Shown: positions 27,001-42,000, numbered from the stretch's first letter. The stretch: 64,000 nt of DNA from Agelas oroides (GCA_949130485.1 CASBWJ010000007.1:1-64000); one strand, 5' to 3'. Notes: generated from the letters alone by a model not told the origin. A program made the numbers and translations.

Positions 27001-30000
27001 TATCATACATACCTCCTTCTCTCGTGAAGAAATTCATTGTTTCCTGTTCTCCAGGACCAGCAAGGTTAACTGCCACAACAGTCACATTATAAGGAACAAG
27101 TGGTTCTGTGGAGAGATAAGATCACCAGTGGTAATTAACTGCTAAACTAAAAAATTGTGAAATTGTTGCCAAAGATGATCATTTGTGTCCACACATAACC
27201 AACTATATGGATTTATCCATAAGTGTCTCACTCATAGTCTCACCTAAACCTTCACTGATATTGATCATAAACCTGCCATCACTTGATAGTGCGAGCATTG
27301 TAGTAAAAATGTTTCTGTTGAACTCTGGATCAATCGCCATAAGCTCCAACTCCCTTGATGATCCACTCACAGGTTGGTACCTCTGCACTTGTACAGTGTA
27401 GTTTACAATAGCTCCATTAGTGACCTCTGGTTCTCTCCATTGTAGACTCACAGAGTGGTTTGAGATACGTATAGATCCCAGGTTTTGGACCCTTCCTGGA
27501 ACTAAAAGAGAATGAACGGCACGCATGCGCAGCGAGTACTTGGTCTGTGTGTCTGTGTGTCTGTTACTCAACATCTCACTTTATACGTGATTATTCGTGC
27601 CACAAACAATACTAACCTTCTCAGCGGCGGATGAAGGTCGAAAATTTTAAGCGATTTTCTCTGAAAATGCTTCGTTGCGAAGCTAGAGCGTTTCCTGTTG
27701 GTATGGCTACATGATAAGTCGGGTGCTTCTCCATGTAACCGGTCACTTCATTACATCATCTTGACATAATGACTATTGTGACAGTGGTGGCTGCAATGAT
27801 GCAGATGTCTACAGTGTCCATTGTGTCTGAGGTGCCTGCAGTGTCCATGGTGCCCCAGGTGCCTGGTGTGTCCATGGTGTCTGAGGTCCCTGCAGTGTCC
27901 ATCATGGACACTGCAGGCACCTCAGACACCTCAGACACCATGGACACCTCAGACACCATGGACACCTCAGGCACCTCAGACACCATGGACACCTCAGGCA
28001 CCATGGACACTGCAGGCACCTCAGACACCATGGACACCTCAGACACCATGGACACCTCAGGCACCATGGACACCTCAGGCACCATGGACACACTCAGGCA
28101 CCTCAGACACCATGGACACTTCAGACACCTCAGACACCATGGACACCTAAGACACCATGGACACTGCAGGGACCTCAGACACCATGGACACCTCAGGCAC
28201 CTCAGACACCTCAGACAACATGGACACCTCAGGGACCTCAGACACCATGGACACCTCAGACACCATGGACACCTCAGGCACCATGGACACCTCAGGCACC
28301 ATGGACACACTCAGGCACCTCAGGCACCATGGACACTTCAGACACCTCAGACACCATGGACACCTCAGGCACCTCAGACACCTCAGACACCATGGACACC
28401 TAAGACACCATGGACACTGCAGGCACCTCAGACACCATGGACACCTCAGGCACCTCAGACACCATGGACACCTCAGACACCATGGACACCTCAGGCACCA
28501 TGGACACTGCACCTCAGACACCATGGACACCTCAGGCACCATGGACACCTCAGGCACCATGGACACTCCAGGCACCTCAGACACCTCAGACACCATGGAC
28601 ACCTCAGACACCATGGACACTTCAGACACCTTAGACACCATGGACACTGCAGGCACCTCAGACACCATGGACACCTCAGACACCATGGACACTGCAGGCA
28701 CCTCAGACACCATGGACACCTCAGGCACCATGGACACCTCAGGCACCACGGACACACTCAGGCACCTCAGACACCATGGACACAGCAGGCACCATGGACA
28801 CCTCAGGCACCATGGACACTGCAGGCACCTCAGACACCATGGACACCTCAGACACCATGGACACTGCAGGCACCTCAGACACCATGGACATTGCAGGCAC
28901 CTGGGGCACCATGGTCACCTCAGGCACCTCAGACACCATGGACACTTCAGACACCATGGACACCTCAGACACCATGGATACCTCAGGCACCATGGACACT
29001 GCAGGCACCTCAGACACCATGGACACCTCAGGCACCTCAGACACCATGGACACCTCAGACACCATGGACACCTCAGGCACCATGGATACTACAGGCACCT
29101 CAGACACCATGGACACCTCAAGACACCATGGACACCTCAGGCATCATGGATACTGCAGGCACCTCAGACACCATGGACACCTCAGACACCATGGACACCT
29201 CAGGCATCTCAGACACCATGGACACCTCAGACACCATGGACACCTCAGGCACCATGGATACTACAGGCACCTCAGACACCATGGACACCTCAGATACCAT
29301 GGACACCTCAGGCATCATGGATACTGCAGGCACCTCAGACACCATGGACACTGCAGGCACCTTAGACACCATGGACACTCCAGGCACCTCAGACACCATG
29401 GACACTCCAGGCACCTCGACACCACAGACACTCCAGGCACCTCAGACACCACAGACACTGTAGGCACCTCAGACACCATGGACACTCCAGGCACCTCAGA
29501 CACCATGGACACTGCACGCACCTCAGACACCATGGACACTCCAGGCACCTCAGACACCATGGACACTGTAGACATCTGCATCGTTGCAGCCACCACTGTC
29601 ACAATAGTCACTAGTCAGATGATTCATCATCGTGGGGCGAGCCTTAGCAAGCAGCACACAGCTGATATTCTATTCTGTCATAGCACACAGCAGGGTTGTC
29701 ACTGTCTTTTCGCGGTTATAAGCCAAACTTGATAATGCATAATAGCCTTGTTCCCAGGCCGTTCCCGCCTCCAGTTTATGATCACTTGCAGTATAAAAAC
29801 GGAGGGGAAGGCCTGGGAGAGTCACATGCGTGACGTCAGGTAGACGTGAGGGTAGACGTGAGGGGGGCGGTTCCCAACGAAGAATCTCGAGGTCCTTCTT
29901 GTAACATCTTGTCCAAGAACTTGAGATCGTAATGTATGAAAGACAGCATCAATACAGCTCGCTGTTTGGTAGACTCGAGTCTGATCAACGGAAAGTTTGT

Positions 30001-33000
30001 GAGTTACAACGATCGGGCACCGCCCCCTTCATGTCTACGCTCACGTCTACCTGACATCAAGCACATGACTCTTTCTCCCAGGCCTTCCCCTCCGTTTTTA
30101 TACTGCAAGTGATCAAAAACTGAACGGCCTGGGAACGAGGCTAAGCTGGCTAAGTCCTCCACCAAAGGTAGTCCTGTTCCCAAACTGCCCTTTTCGCGCC
30201 CGCCGCAAAAGTAATCTGGGCACGAGACTACACCAAGGTCCAAAGCGTACAAATTGCATGCAGTGACATTTACCAAGGCAGCTACCGTGGCTACACGTGG
30301 ATAGACTAAGCTTTACGCTGAATCATGAGCTGAATCTCTGGCGTTTATGAGTGCCATTTATGCACGGCCCTTACCTGAAGCGATCTGAACCCAGCGTGTA
30401 TAATTTGTAAGGTCTGCAAGCAGCCTGGCGTTGATGGTCGGTCCGTAGCTGCCATGACAAACAATAAGTAAGTTGCCGTGGGTGCTTCAACTTGAGCCGT
30501 ATTCGCTGGGGTTGCCAACCTGCACTCTGGCAGTAGCCCTGTCATACTATAAGTGGTCCCCCCCAAAAGTGGTCCCCCCGGACCATCCATGGCACTGTAG
30601 ATGGTCCCCCCTAGGACCATCTACGGCGCTGTAAACAGTCCCCCCTCGCCATAATTGGTCCCCCTCTACTTCACTATTCCAAGTCAAAAATGTGAACTAC
30701 TCAGTCAACTATGGAGCGAGATAGCTTACTCAAGTAGTTCAAACTTAGTCTCCATGTCACAAAACCATCGCAGAGGGCCTACAAAAATAATCGATAGATG
30801 CCGCACAGTTTCTCGATCGAATGCTGCGCTTGTCGTTTTTCGTGTATAGTTAGCTGGCTACCTCTTTTCAGCGAGATAATAATATGCCTTCTCCAGTGCC
30901 ACTCTGCCATCCTCCTGGCATAGTATAGACACTACTCTAGACTCTAATACCTGCCGAAGGATGCTGCGTGAGTAGTGAAGGGCACTGCCACTGGGGTCCA
31001 TTATTAGCTTCGAACATAAACTTATATACACGGATGCACTAACTATAAGTGCCAGTGTTTAGCTCGCCATGACAACCTAGCTTAAGGCTGACTGTATAGA
31101 CAGCTTCACCTATCCTGGTCTACTTGTTAGCCTCGACAGTCTTGCTGAACACCATGCCTAGGGTGGGACCATCCGCGGCAGGGGGGGACCAGGTATGGCT
31201 GCGGTATTCGGTCCGGGGGGACCAATTATTCTGCTACGGACGGTCCGGGGGGACCGTTTTTGAGGGGGGACCATCCACGGTGTGACAGCCCTGCCTAAGT
31301 GGACGTGCACGAGGACGTTCAATTTTCGGGAAATATTTAAACGCACATTTAAAATTTACGGCATATGGCCGCAAGCAAACTTAGTCTCGTGCCCAGACCC
31401 CACCCGCGAGGAGAGGGTCTGGTGACATCCGGCTGATTCCTTGGGCTTCATTAAAAATTCATAGCTTATTGTATGCATAGTTGCGAACTGATAACTAATT
31501 TACGCACCAAAAAAGTGCTGCGTCAGATCATCGTGTTGAAGTAGTCAAGAATTTCCGGTGTAGCAACCACAGATTGTGTTTTCTGCAACGTGATTGGCAC
31601 AAGCAAAATTACTCGTCAAGAAGCAATCAACTTAATGAAGCCAAGGAATCGGCTGAAGGTCACAGACCCCTTTTTTCCTCGTGAGAGGGCGGGGTCTGGG
31701 TACGAGACTAAAGCAAACTAGCCTCGTCCCCAGGCCCCACCCAAACGAAGACTGTTGACACAGCACATACGGGAATTTTTGTAAGTTACACCAGGTCCCT
31801 TTCCCGAGTTTTGGGTGGGGCCTGGGGACGAGGCTACAAGCAAACCAACAGACATACACACGTGTCTTGCAATGTCTTTCAATCCAAATGAAAAGCAGAG
31901 TGTAATTTGCGAGAGAAACTATGAAAAGTATGAGATCAGTAGAATCAGATAGTGTGAAATCAGCTAGGAAAAGCTAAAGATAAGTTGCACAAGGTCTGTG
32001 AAAGAGCATCAGAAACTCGTGAGCGAACTTTGTATAGGCAGGAACAAAACAGAATGTGGATGGCAAGCATGAGAGAGTCTGAAACCTTTGAGCAAACTGT
32101 GCAGAGGAAAGAGCGAGATAGAATGCACAAAGCAAGCATCAGAGAGTCTGAAACCTTGAGCAAACCTATTCTAAAAATACCATGCCCACTTGTGCAACTC
32201 TATAACCTATCATCAATCAATTACCGTAGACTCCGGTTAATAAGCATATGCGCTTATAAGTGTAAGTGGTAAGCAAATATGCGCCTAATAGAGGATATGC
32301 GCCAAATAAGGATGTAATTATAAAGCCACGCCCAACGTGTATTGCACGTGGTACGTACGCAACGTGGACGTGGACAGCAATCGATCTATCGGTGCTGTAT
32401 AAGTGAACATGTCTTCAGCTACAGCTACCAGTTGTTCGAGATGGCAAGTACTGACGTGGAATCCGAAGACTAGCTCCATCCTTCTCAAAGAGAGTGTTAA
32501 GCGAAAAGCGCTTGGAAGTCTGGTATAAATTGTTCTAATGGTAGAAACGCACCACCTCGAGCTTATACTCCCTAGTATAGCTTTTCCTCGTCTGAACTCT
32601 GCTTTCTTGATGCCCATCATGTGTTATGCACGCTCTGGATGCCATACTGATAGCTCACGATCTACGCTCAATCTTTCGCTGTCACCGTCTTTTACGCACT
32701 GTCGTGTTTCTATTTTATTAAGCACATGCTTAATAAATAATCCCTTGTACCAGGAAGGAGGCATGCGCCTAATAAATAATGTTACTTTTAATTGCGTGTA
32801 CTAAATTTAGCGATTTTAGCGGTCAGAGTCATTATCGCTAAAATAAGTACTCGCAATTATTATAAATTCCAATAATGATAATGTTGGTTTCTGTTAAAAA
32901 CAGCTAAAATTAATACACGCTAAACGAGGTGTATTTAAAATCGCTAAATTAAGTATGCGCAATTAAAAGTAACATTAAGGTACGCCTAATAGCGAGGTGC

Positions 33001-36000
33001 GCTTAACAACCGGAGTTTACGGTATGATAAGCATAAGCACTTATCATCTACCCTGTGCCAAGGGTTCTGCACTTCAGTGCTGTTCATACTTACCTGCAAA
33101 GGTCACTTCAGCCACAACATGTTCACAGTGTCCTTCTATAGCAGCTTTATTAATGGAAATGCAGGCTCGGCAGGTGTAATTCCCAGTGTGAGATTGAGCC
33201 AGTGGATTAATTTCAAAGAGCAATGTGGTTATGTTGCCATCTCTCTCTTGTTCCCCCACAGTGATGTCATTTACATTCCAGAGTGGGCTGCCATCAGGAG
33301 CTAGCCATGTGACATTAGGGGGGGTTGTAAGGTACTGAACAACCTGAACAGTGCAGGTAAGGGAGTATGGCTGTCCAGTCATTACAAAGGTGGAGGGAGT
33401 AAACTGGACATTTGGGAGAGGGAGAGCTGTGGAAGAAGCCATGCATATCCATATCACATTTTTATGTACAACATGCTGAAATACTGCCAGAGGTTATAAT
33501 CTTACCTCTTACACTCAGGAAGAATGAGTTACTGGTAGAGATATTTCTGATATATTGTGGCTTTAAAAATGGTGTGACAGCGGCTTCACAGACATAACGA
33601 CCTCCATTTCTGGAATTGTTTCCAAGTGGTTCAAATTGCAAGAAAGTCTGGTAAGTCAAACGTTTAGCAGTCTGAATATCTGATACAGTAATGCAAGTGG
33701 TGTTGGAAGTGGTTAGCACATTGTTTGAGTTCAACCATGTTGCAGATACATTTACTGCAGTGTCCACTGAAGAGTCCAGTGTAATGGTGCAGATCAAGGT
33801 GACATTTGTGCCATTAATTGTCGGCTGTATAGTGTCAAGATCTATGGTGGGTGCTGGTACTGTAAAACAAAAATGGAATAATAAATTTCAGGGTTTGGTA
33901 ATACACAGATCACATCTTACAACCATGGAATTACGTAGCTACTATTCAGCCATGAGCATTGGTATAAGCCAGCAAATGTAGCTGATTATCAGAGAGTTGG
34001 AAGACTCTCTATGGAGGGATGGCGCCGACACGCAATATACGCAATACTTAAGCAAAAGCCGTATAACTTCACCACAAACATGCCAAAAGCTTATTTAAGT
34101 GCCCAGGCTTCCTCTTTGAGTGCCTTTGTGATCAGCAACACTCATATACCAAAAGCCACGCGGAAGACAGCTAAACACAAAAGTGTGCGGTAGCAAAAGT
34201 GCAATTTTTCGTATTCTTTCTTCTTTCTTTATTACGACTTTTGTTCAACAACGATAACTCAAAAACGGCTCAAGCACTCACCTTGATTTTAGTACGAAAC
34301 GGATGCTCATCACAGCGCGCAGCTTCCCAACCACTCAGCGACTTCATAGCTTCAACTTCACCCTGGTCAACAAAGCCATTCACAACACTCTGAGGCTGCT
34401 GTCCGTTGCTTAGGACGCCATTTTCTAATTTTGTACGCATCTGCACATGAATTCTCGTTCCCAGACCAAAGACCACGGTCATTGGTCTGGAAGCGAGACT
34501 AGTACACAAGCGAAATGGCCAGCGGGCAGTACGCGTGGCTGGCACGGTCTTTCCCCCCCGCGGCATTGGGCAAGGCTTATGAACACCACATAGGCAAGGC
34601 GCTATCTACTTGTAGCTACACTATAAATAGCCTACTCACAGCTTTAGTGAACTGTAAAGCTAGGATGGTCAGTTGTCAGTATGATAGTTTTCTGTGCTGC
34701 AGGTGGTCAGTTGTCATGACAACTGAATCATGAAATTTGTTTCACAAAGTTTGGTAGGGAGAGTGGTTGGCCCTTCATCAGGTTCTAGCTGGCTATATTA
34801 CACAATTTTTACATGCCTGGAACCACTACTAAAATGTCAACGCCGTTTCAAAAGTTCTAGTGTTGCGGTTACACTTGAAATATTCTTCTTAGGCTTAGGT
34901 CTAACTGTAACTGAGATTAACATCAAAAGAAATAAGACTTAATTAAAAATGTAAAAAGATGTAGGGATGACATGCCAAAAAGTATGCAAACAAGGTACGG
35001 ATAATGCATGAAAGCAAAGGTCAACATATTGGCAAAGCCCCATCCCTACATCTTTTTCACAATGCAGTTAGACAGCGTGCTTGAGAGCTGAATCTGCACC
35101 CATCCATGCAGCTTTTAACGCTGTGCATGAGTGCTTGAGTTTTACACACTGATTACTATGACCAGTCTGCAGCCCACTCGAGCTCACTGTCTAGGTTATA
35201 CCAGAGGCATATAACAAGGGTACCACTGTCACTACAAGTAGTATGTTGGGTACTAACCTTGGTAGCCACCTACAAGGCACACATATCTATATGCTCATAT
35301 TAGCCTCATTCCCAGGCCATGTGGGCGGAGCTAGGAAGTGGCCTGAGAATGAGGCTACAGCAGTAAGGTCGGTGAACTTGTAGTCTCGTTCCCAGGCTAT
35401 GTGGGAGGAGCTAGGAGGTGCATGGCCTGAGAACGTGGCTACAGCCATGAACTGCCAGTAAAGACTATCCATGCACTGTCTAACTGCAGTGTGAAAAAGA
35501 TGTAGGGATGGGGCTTTGCCAATATGTAGACCTTGGCTTTCATGCATTATCCCTACCTTGTTTGCATAGTTTTTGGCATGCCATCCCTACATATTTTTAC
35601 ATTTATAATGTTTTTGTTTTTTTAATTAAGTCTTGTCTTACTTTGAATGACAACTCCAGAAAACTGACTCCCATTGAGGCCAGAGATAGAAATAGATGGA
35701 ATGTTGATGATAGCTCTGCAGGTGTATTCCCCTCCATGTGATGTTCGGAGGGGACTTAATGTGAGATTGCGGGTGGTTGCATTGCCTGATGTTGCCATAT
35801 CACTCAGAGTGAAGGTCGATCCATCCTCAACTACGCTTCCATTAGAATACTCCCACTGTATGTTTGGCACAACTACCAGATTCTCCACCACTGTTGCAGT
35901 ACAACTAAGAGTGTACATTTCACCAGCAGTGGTGTTACCAGTACCATGGATGGCCACCTCAGGGACAGGTAGAACTGGAGAGATAAGAACAAAAAGTACT

Positions 36001-39000
36001 TGAAATCTATCTGTACTTTACCTAAGTTGGGCATAGCAATACTCACCATGTACAGTGAGTGGATGTGTATTACTGCCAGTTGTGCTCATGGTGACAAACT
36101 GTGACTGAGAAACTGGAGTAACAGTAGCCTTACACTCATAGTTACCACTGTCAGTAGTGCTTAGAGGGCCAAATTCAATGGCTGCCACATACAGGTTGTC
36201 AGACGTTTTAACCAGGTTTGGCACAGTGACATGGCTACTGTTACTGACTGCTTGTGATCCTGGTCCACTCCACGTCCTGGTCACCATCACAGTGGTGTCC
36301 ACTGCTGGGTTCAGTTGAATGGAGCAGGTGAGGGAGAGGGGTGTGCCAGCATAGGGAATACCAGTGCGGATTGGTGTGATGGTTACAGTTGGCTGTGGAA
36401 CTGTGTGTAAAGAGCCATTAGTTGGTGCATGCACATGCAAACCTAATTGAACAACAGATTAACATACTTTTTACAGTGATGTTCATTGAAGTACTGTTGC
36501 TGAGGTTTGCAATGGATATACTTGAAACAGAGATGCTAGCTCGGCAGGTGTACTCTCCTCCATTAGATGTGCGCAGGGGACTGAAGGTGAGGTTGCGAGT
36601 GACCACCCTGCCCTCAATGCTTGTTCTACCTGCTGTAATATTCAATCCACTGACAGTCAATCCATTGGAGTCCAACCACACAGCATTAGGATCCACTACC
36701 AGACCTTCCACTACACTAACTTGGCAGACAAGAGTATATGTGTTCCCAGCAGTTGGTTCTCCCTCTGAAATAATCATGACAGTAGGAGCTACAAGGTCTG
36801 GGACAGATAAACAGTAAGCAGGTTAGGTAACCAGGAATACACATGCACGAAATGTGCCCTGCACACACATGCATAAAATCATAATAGTACCAAGCCTGTG
36901 AGTTATATCTCCTAGTAGAGATTGTGTGACTACATGTCAAAGGCTGGAAAATGCAGTACATGTTAGCTGTGGATGTGTGAAGGTATTCAGTTTTCCAGTC
37001 AATCAGCCATCAGCCAGTGTACTGCTGAATAGGCTGACTAATCCCCACACTATTGTTAGTTATATACCAAGTCTAGCATGGCTTCTTGCTGGCAAGAATG
37101 GATTACTTCGCTTATCTGGGTAATCCTTAAGCTGTCAAGTTGCTAGAACAGCAGTGTAATATTGTCCACAATGCAGAGACAAGAGATCAACGGTTGACAG
37201 TTATCTTATTCTGCTAGCACTTGGTTCTCTGCTATTACTAAACATGACAGCGGCACTGTGCCTACACTTCCTAACTAATAGTCTACTATATGTTGCATAG
37301 CAACTATGACTATATGGCATTTAGGACTGTTTTTACTCACTTTCCACAGTAATAGTCTGTGTAGCAGCATCTCTATTCATCATAATGAAAGGAGATGAAG
37401 CATTTGGTCTGACATCAGCTTGGCAAGTGTAGGTCCCACTGTCTGTGATGTTGAGAGGACTGAAGAGGACTGTAGTGTTATATGGTGTTACCAATTCACT
37501 AACATCTGTTATTGAAATTCGGCTGTTAGAGGCAAACACAGCAGGTCCAGTCCATGAGGTATTCACCACAACATCAGTGTCTACTGCAGTATTCAACCAA
37601 ATGGTGCAGATCAGGGTAAAGCTGATCCCAGCTGACAGCACACCAGCAGGAAGCATACGGCTGATAGTCGCATTTATAGGAACTGTGAGGGAGAGAGTGT
37701 GACAATCATACGCACATTCTGTTAAGTTGTGAGCTACTTAAAACTGTGTTCTTACTTCGAACAGTAACATTAATAGAGGATTCACTGCTAATGCCTGAGA
37801 GGGATATGGCTGATACATTAATACTGGTTCTGCAGGTGTACTGCCTTCCATGTGATGTGTGCAATGGGCAAAATGTGAGATTACGGGTGAACACATTGCC
37901 CGTCATCCTCGTAGTGCCAATTGTAATATTAGTTCCACCAACAGTAGTGTCATTGGTGTACAGCCACTGAATATCAGGTTCAACAAAGAGGTTCTCCACT
38001 ACTGTTGCATTGCAGGTCAGAGTATACACATCTCCAGCAGTGGTGGAACCATCAGGGCGGATGACTACTTCAGGTGGGGGGAGTGCTAGTGTTGAAAAAA
38101 AAGAAAGAAAAAGAGAGGTAAGGAGGTAGTAGTTTGATTTACAAGTGAGTTGTCTCACCTTGTATAGTAATAGACAGTGTGCCCCTGCCTGCTGTGCTTG
38201 CAATGATGAACTGTGACTCAGGAGATGGACTGACAGTGACCTCACATGTATAGTCACCACTGTCACTTGTGTTCAATGGATGGAACATGAGAATAGTCTG
38301 ATATCTTGGTCGTTTTCCAGTTGGTTCTGAGGCATTAACACGTGTATCAGTGGGAATTCCCAGTGGTTCACGCCATGTGCTATTTATCACCACTGGAGTG
38401 TCCACTGCTGTGATCAGCTCAATGGTACATGTGAGGTTGAAGTTGGTGCCAGCATAGGTCCCACTAGAGTTGCTCACACTCACAGATGGAGGTGGTACTG
38501 TAGATAAAGGTATACAGGTAACTCATGTAAATATGATGATCAAGAGAACTAAGAGGATGTCACACTTTAGCCTAACCCACTGCAAAGTAATGGCAATGGT
38601 TTGTGGCCATAAGCAGTATATACCGTGTGTTGTATAGCTTATGTGTGAGCACCTTGTGTGGCACTAATATGCATGTAAAAGAGTACAAGGTCAAAAGGGA
38701 AACTAAGGGCAGAAGATCGGCACCCTCTTGTGATAAATTTTAGAGTACACGTACGTACCCATTTTGTCTGGTAGACAATAAATGCCTTGCTGGTTAAATT
38801 TTTATCTGTTGAAATGTACTTAGGCCTGTCTTATAATTCTCCAATATTAAGTTGGTAGGTAAAGAATGTGAGCACCAGCAACATTTATAGTCATGCACTA
38901 TTCATGTCATTGGAGGTCAATGGTTGCTCCTCCCTTCCTGTCTCCTCCTCACTGCAGTCCAGCAACCAGTCCTCCTTCCTAGTTGAAGTGTAACTCCCTA

Positions 39001-42000
39001 ATTGCTGGACTATAGTGATGAGGAAACAGAAAGGAAAAAGCATCCTTAGTAGTAAATGGCCATAAATATCAGTAATGTTTCCCACTTTCTTCATTTTCAT
39101 GCTGATGATGACTGAAGTATTCAGATGAAATATTGATAAAAGTTTCCAGTTGGTAACAGACAATCCTCCTCCATTATGCAGGAACTAATGAGAAGCCACA
39201 TAGAGTAGCCAACAGAGATGATTAAAGAAAACAATAATTTGAGCACTTGGATTGAGATTTAACAGAACCCCTCTTCAGCTAGGTGGTGATCAAGAGAGTA
39301 ATCATTTGTACATAAGCTTCTCCAGGCACATAACTCTGTCTCACAAACTGTGATCTCTGTGGCATGCTTGTATCTCCATATATGGAAGAGACAGTGGTGG
39401 ACTCCATGCATGGAATACAAGCTGTTACTAGTTAATCTATTTTACCTAAGCAACAGCACAGTTCTGTTATAAAAGATTTTGTGCATGTGGCCAAGCTAGT
39501 AAACTGTAGCTGGCTAGCTAACATGCAGTTGATACTTAAGTGACCAAATCACCTCCTCCAACACTGCCAGTTGCACTGCTATCCTCTACAAGGATAGCTT
39601 TCCTTCTTTCACCACTGTGATTTCAATTGGTTCCCTAGAGACTACTATAGCTCCTGTCGACCAGTATAGTTATATGTAGTATCATTTATGAGTGAATATT
39701 TGATTAGCTACCATAATGCTATAATATTTTGCGTGTGAGAAACCTTTGTGATTTGCCATTTTTAGGCTAATTTGAGTACTTTGCGATCTTGCAAATGGTT
39801 ATTTTAGCCCCTCCTTCAATTTTCACAAGTGTGCAATATGAGTCATGAATAACAGTCCTGGGCTGTGTAGTGGCAGATTTCGGCTATGTCAGCATCTGAA
39901 ACATATACTGCTTGCACTTTTAGGCTTTTGTTGGCAGGCCTGCTTCACTTCACACTTGCTTTTTTGTTAGTGCCAAATTGTGTATCTTTCACAGTACCTA
40001 CGCTCACTTTCAGAGCAACTTGGAGCTGTAGAAAATTGCGGTTTCTTTCTCCAACAATCTGCTCCTTCGAGATTTAACCCAAAGTTCTAACCACTACTCG
40101 TGAAATGCTTCATGGATAGTACACAAAGATCAGCATACAAGTCACCTTCAAAGAAGTCAAGGGAGAAACGTGATCACATCAACTCGTTCTTGGTCAATCC
40201 TTGCAAATTACGGCACCACTTGTTTCACTTTCGTATTACACCGCGCACTAGACTGTAACTTACCTGAGATTAATGTCAGTTTCTGATTATGATAAGATAA
40301 AATGATAAATTTACTATTATATAATTACCAGGAGCCTCCCAAGCTGTTTACCACAACCTTAATTTATCTTTACGATGCTGTCAGCACATGCAAATTTCAT
40401 GCAAAACATAGCATTATGGTAATAATGAATACTCGGAAGATTTTGTGTTCACTAAACATATTTGTGCCTTGGTAGTTTTGATGCAAAAGAAAGTATAAAA
40501 CTGACATAACAACACTTCTCTTTTTGCCATGATGTAAATGTGCTGATTTTCACTTGACAGACAGACAGACGAAGACAAAACCAAGTAGGGCAATTACCCA
40601 ATAAAATGCATGTAGAATGCCATTAAATAAACATACGTACTTTGCACTGAAAGCTCTGTACTGATCATAGCAGATGCTTGACCCAAGGTAGCTTCGCAAG
40701 TGTACTGTCCTCCATGAGATGTATGTAGTCTAGAGAAAACCAGCGTCCTCTCATAGGTTGAGTCGTTCACCATCACCATATTTTCCACAGTGAAATTACT
40801 GTTGTTGACTACTGGGTTGTTGTTAAGGCTCAGCCACTCAATAGTTAGGGATCCTGTGATACGATTCAGTACGACAGTACAGGTTAGGTTGTATGACCGT
40901 CCAGCAGTTGGAGCATCATCATCATGTCTGATGACGACATCCAGAGCACCTACAAAGCAAAATAACACAAGTACATGCATGGTATCATACAATAATTTCT
41001 TTGTTAATGCAAGCTACATGTTCTAGTACTGTGTGTGTTATACTTGTGTGTCTCTTGAAGTCTAGTAAAAAATGCATTTACTATATGTAAATAACCAAAT
41101 ATTAGTCAGTTTTTTTAAACTTGTATACCGTATTTCCTCGATCAGACACTGTCCTGAAATATTCTGGGTGAAATACGTAAATGCCACCCTCAAGTAGTGG
41201 CCGTGGCTAGAGTACAAGGTGCACAAACACATGTACAAATAATTGCCAATGATGGTCACTGAACTAGCACCAGGACTGTTTGTATTCTATGACCCGTTTC
41301 AGTTTCAACAACTAAGAGGAGGATTGAGGGGCTGTGCGTACTACTACCAGCGTCTATCAGTCATCGCATCGTGGTTAGCTGTAGAGACGTCGAGTGTTGT
41401 CTGCCCAGTGGAGTAAAATGCTCTGTAGCCCTAGGCCTAGCTATATTGCTTGCACGTACGTACTTTAGCCAGCCATCGTTGATATTCATGGGCTTTCCAA
41501 AGAATAGACACAGCCCTCAAATAGTAGTCACCCTTGAATAGTAGCTCCACAAAGACGAACAGTGGAAAAAAACAGAAGCCGCAGCGTCTGATTGAGGGAG
41601 TACAGTATCCACTTACAATTGAATGAAAGCAAGACATCAACAAACACACAAAAATGTGAATGCTAAAGTTGGTAGTCAAAGAGAGGCATGTATTTGTGGG
41701 AAAGTTTCCACTTTAAAAATAAAAGCATCTATAGATGCAGGAGCTTATGAGTGGCCCTGCAGGAGCGTCAAACTACCATACATTAGTTGGTCCCATCCTC
41801 TCCCGAATTTGGCGCCTCCAAAATGCGCCTTATAAGGTAGCTGCATGTTAGCACCTACTTTGTTAAGAAGCCAAGCAGGTGACTTTTGTAACAGCAGGCC
41901 GGCTTTTGAGAATCCAAAGCTCGTTAACACGAGTAAGTTAAAATCCATATAAGGCTCGTTTGAAAGTGTGATTCAATACAGGATGGATAAGCTAGTTTGA

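Larger units (their letters stand above)
29634..31872. mobile_element. R2 family element, copy 2, with several later insertions
   Basis: It starts GGGGCGAGCCTTAGCAAGCAG; the shared interior resumes at about 30279 (GCAGCTACCGTGGCTACACG), breaks at 30540, resumes at about 31300 (TGCACGAGGACGTTCAATTT), breaks at 31381 and resumes at 31838. The breaks are filled by the hairpin at 29743-30143, the GGTCC-rich element at 30540-31287 and two TAGTCTCG-type elements at 31381-31836. Confidence 0.7.

Noticed and set aside
27769-29732. Open frames of about 320 to 560 codons across the 9-bp repeat array, on both strands
   Set aside because: The unit length is a multiple of three, so several frames stay open by chance; the translations are monotonous, lie in an intron and have no start or domain context.
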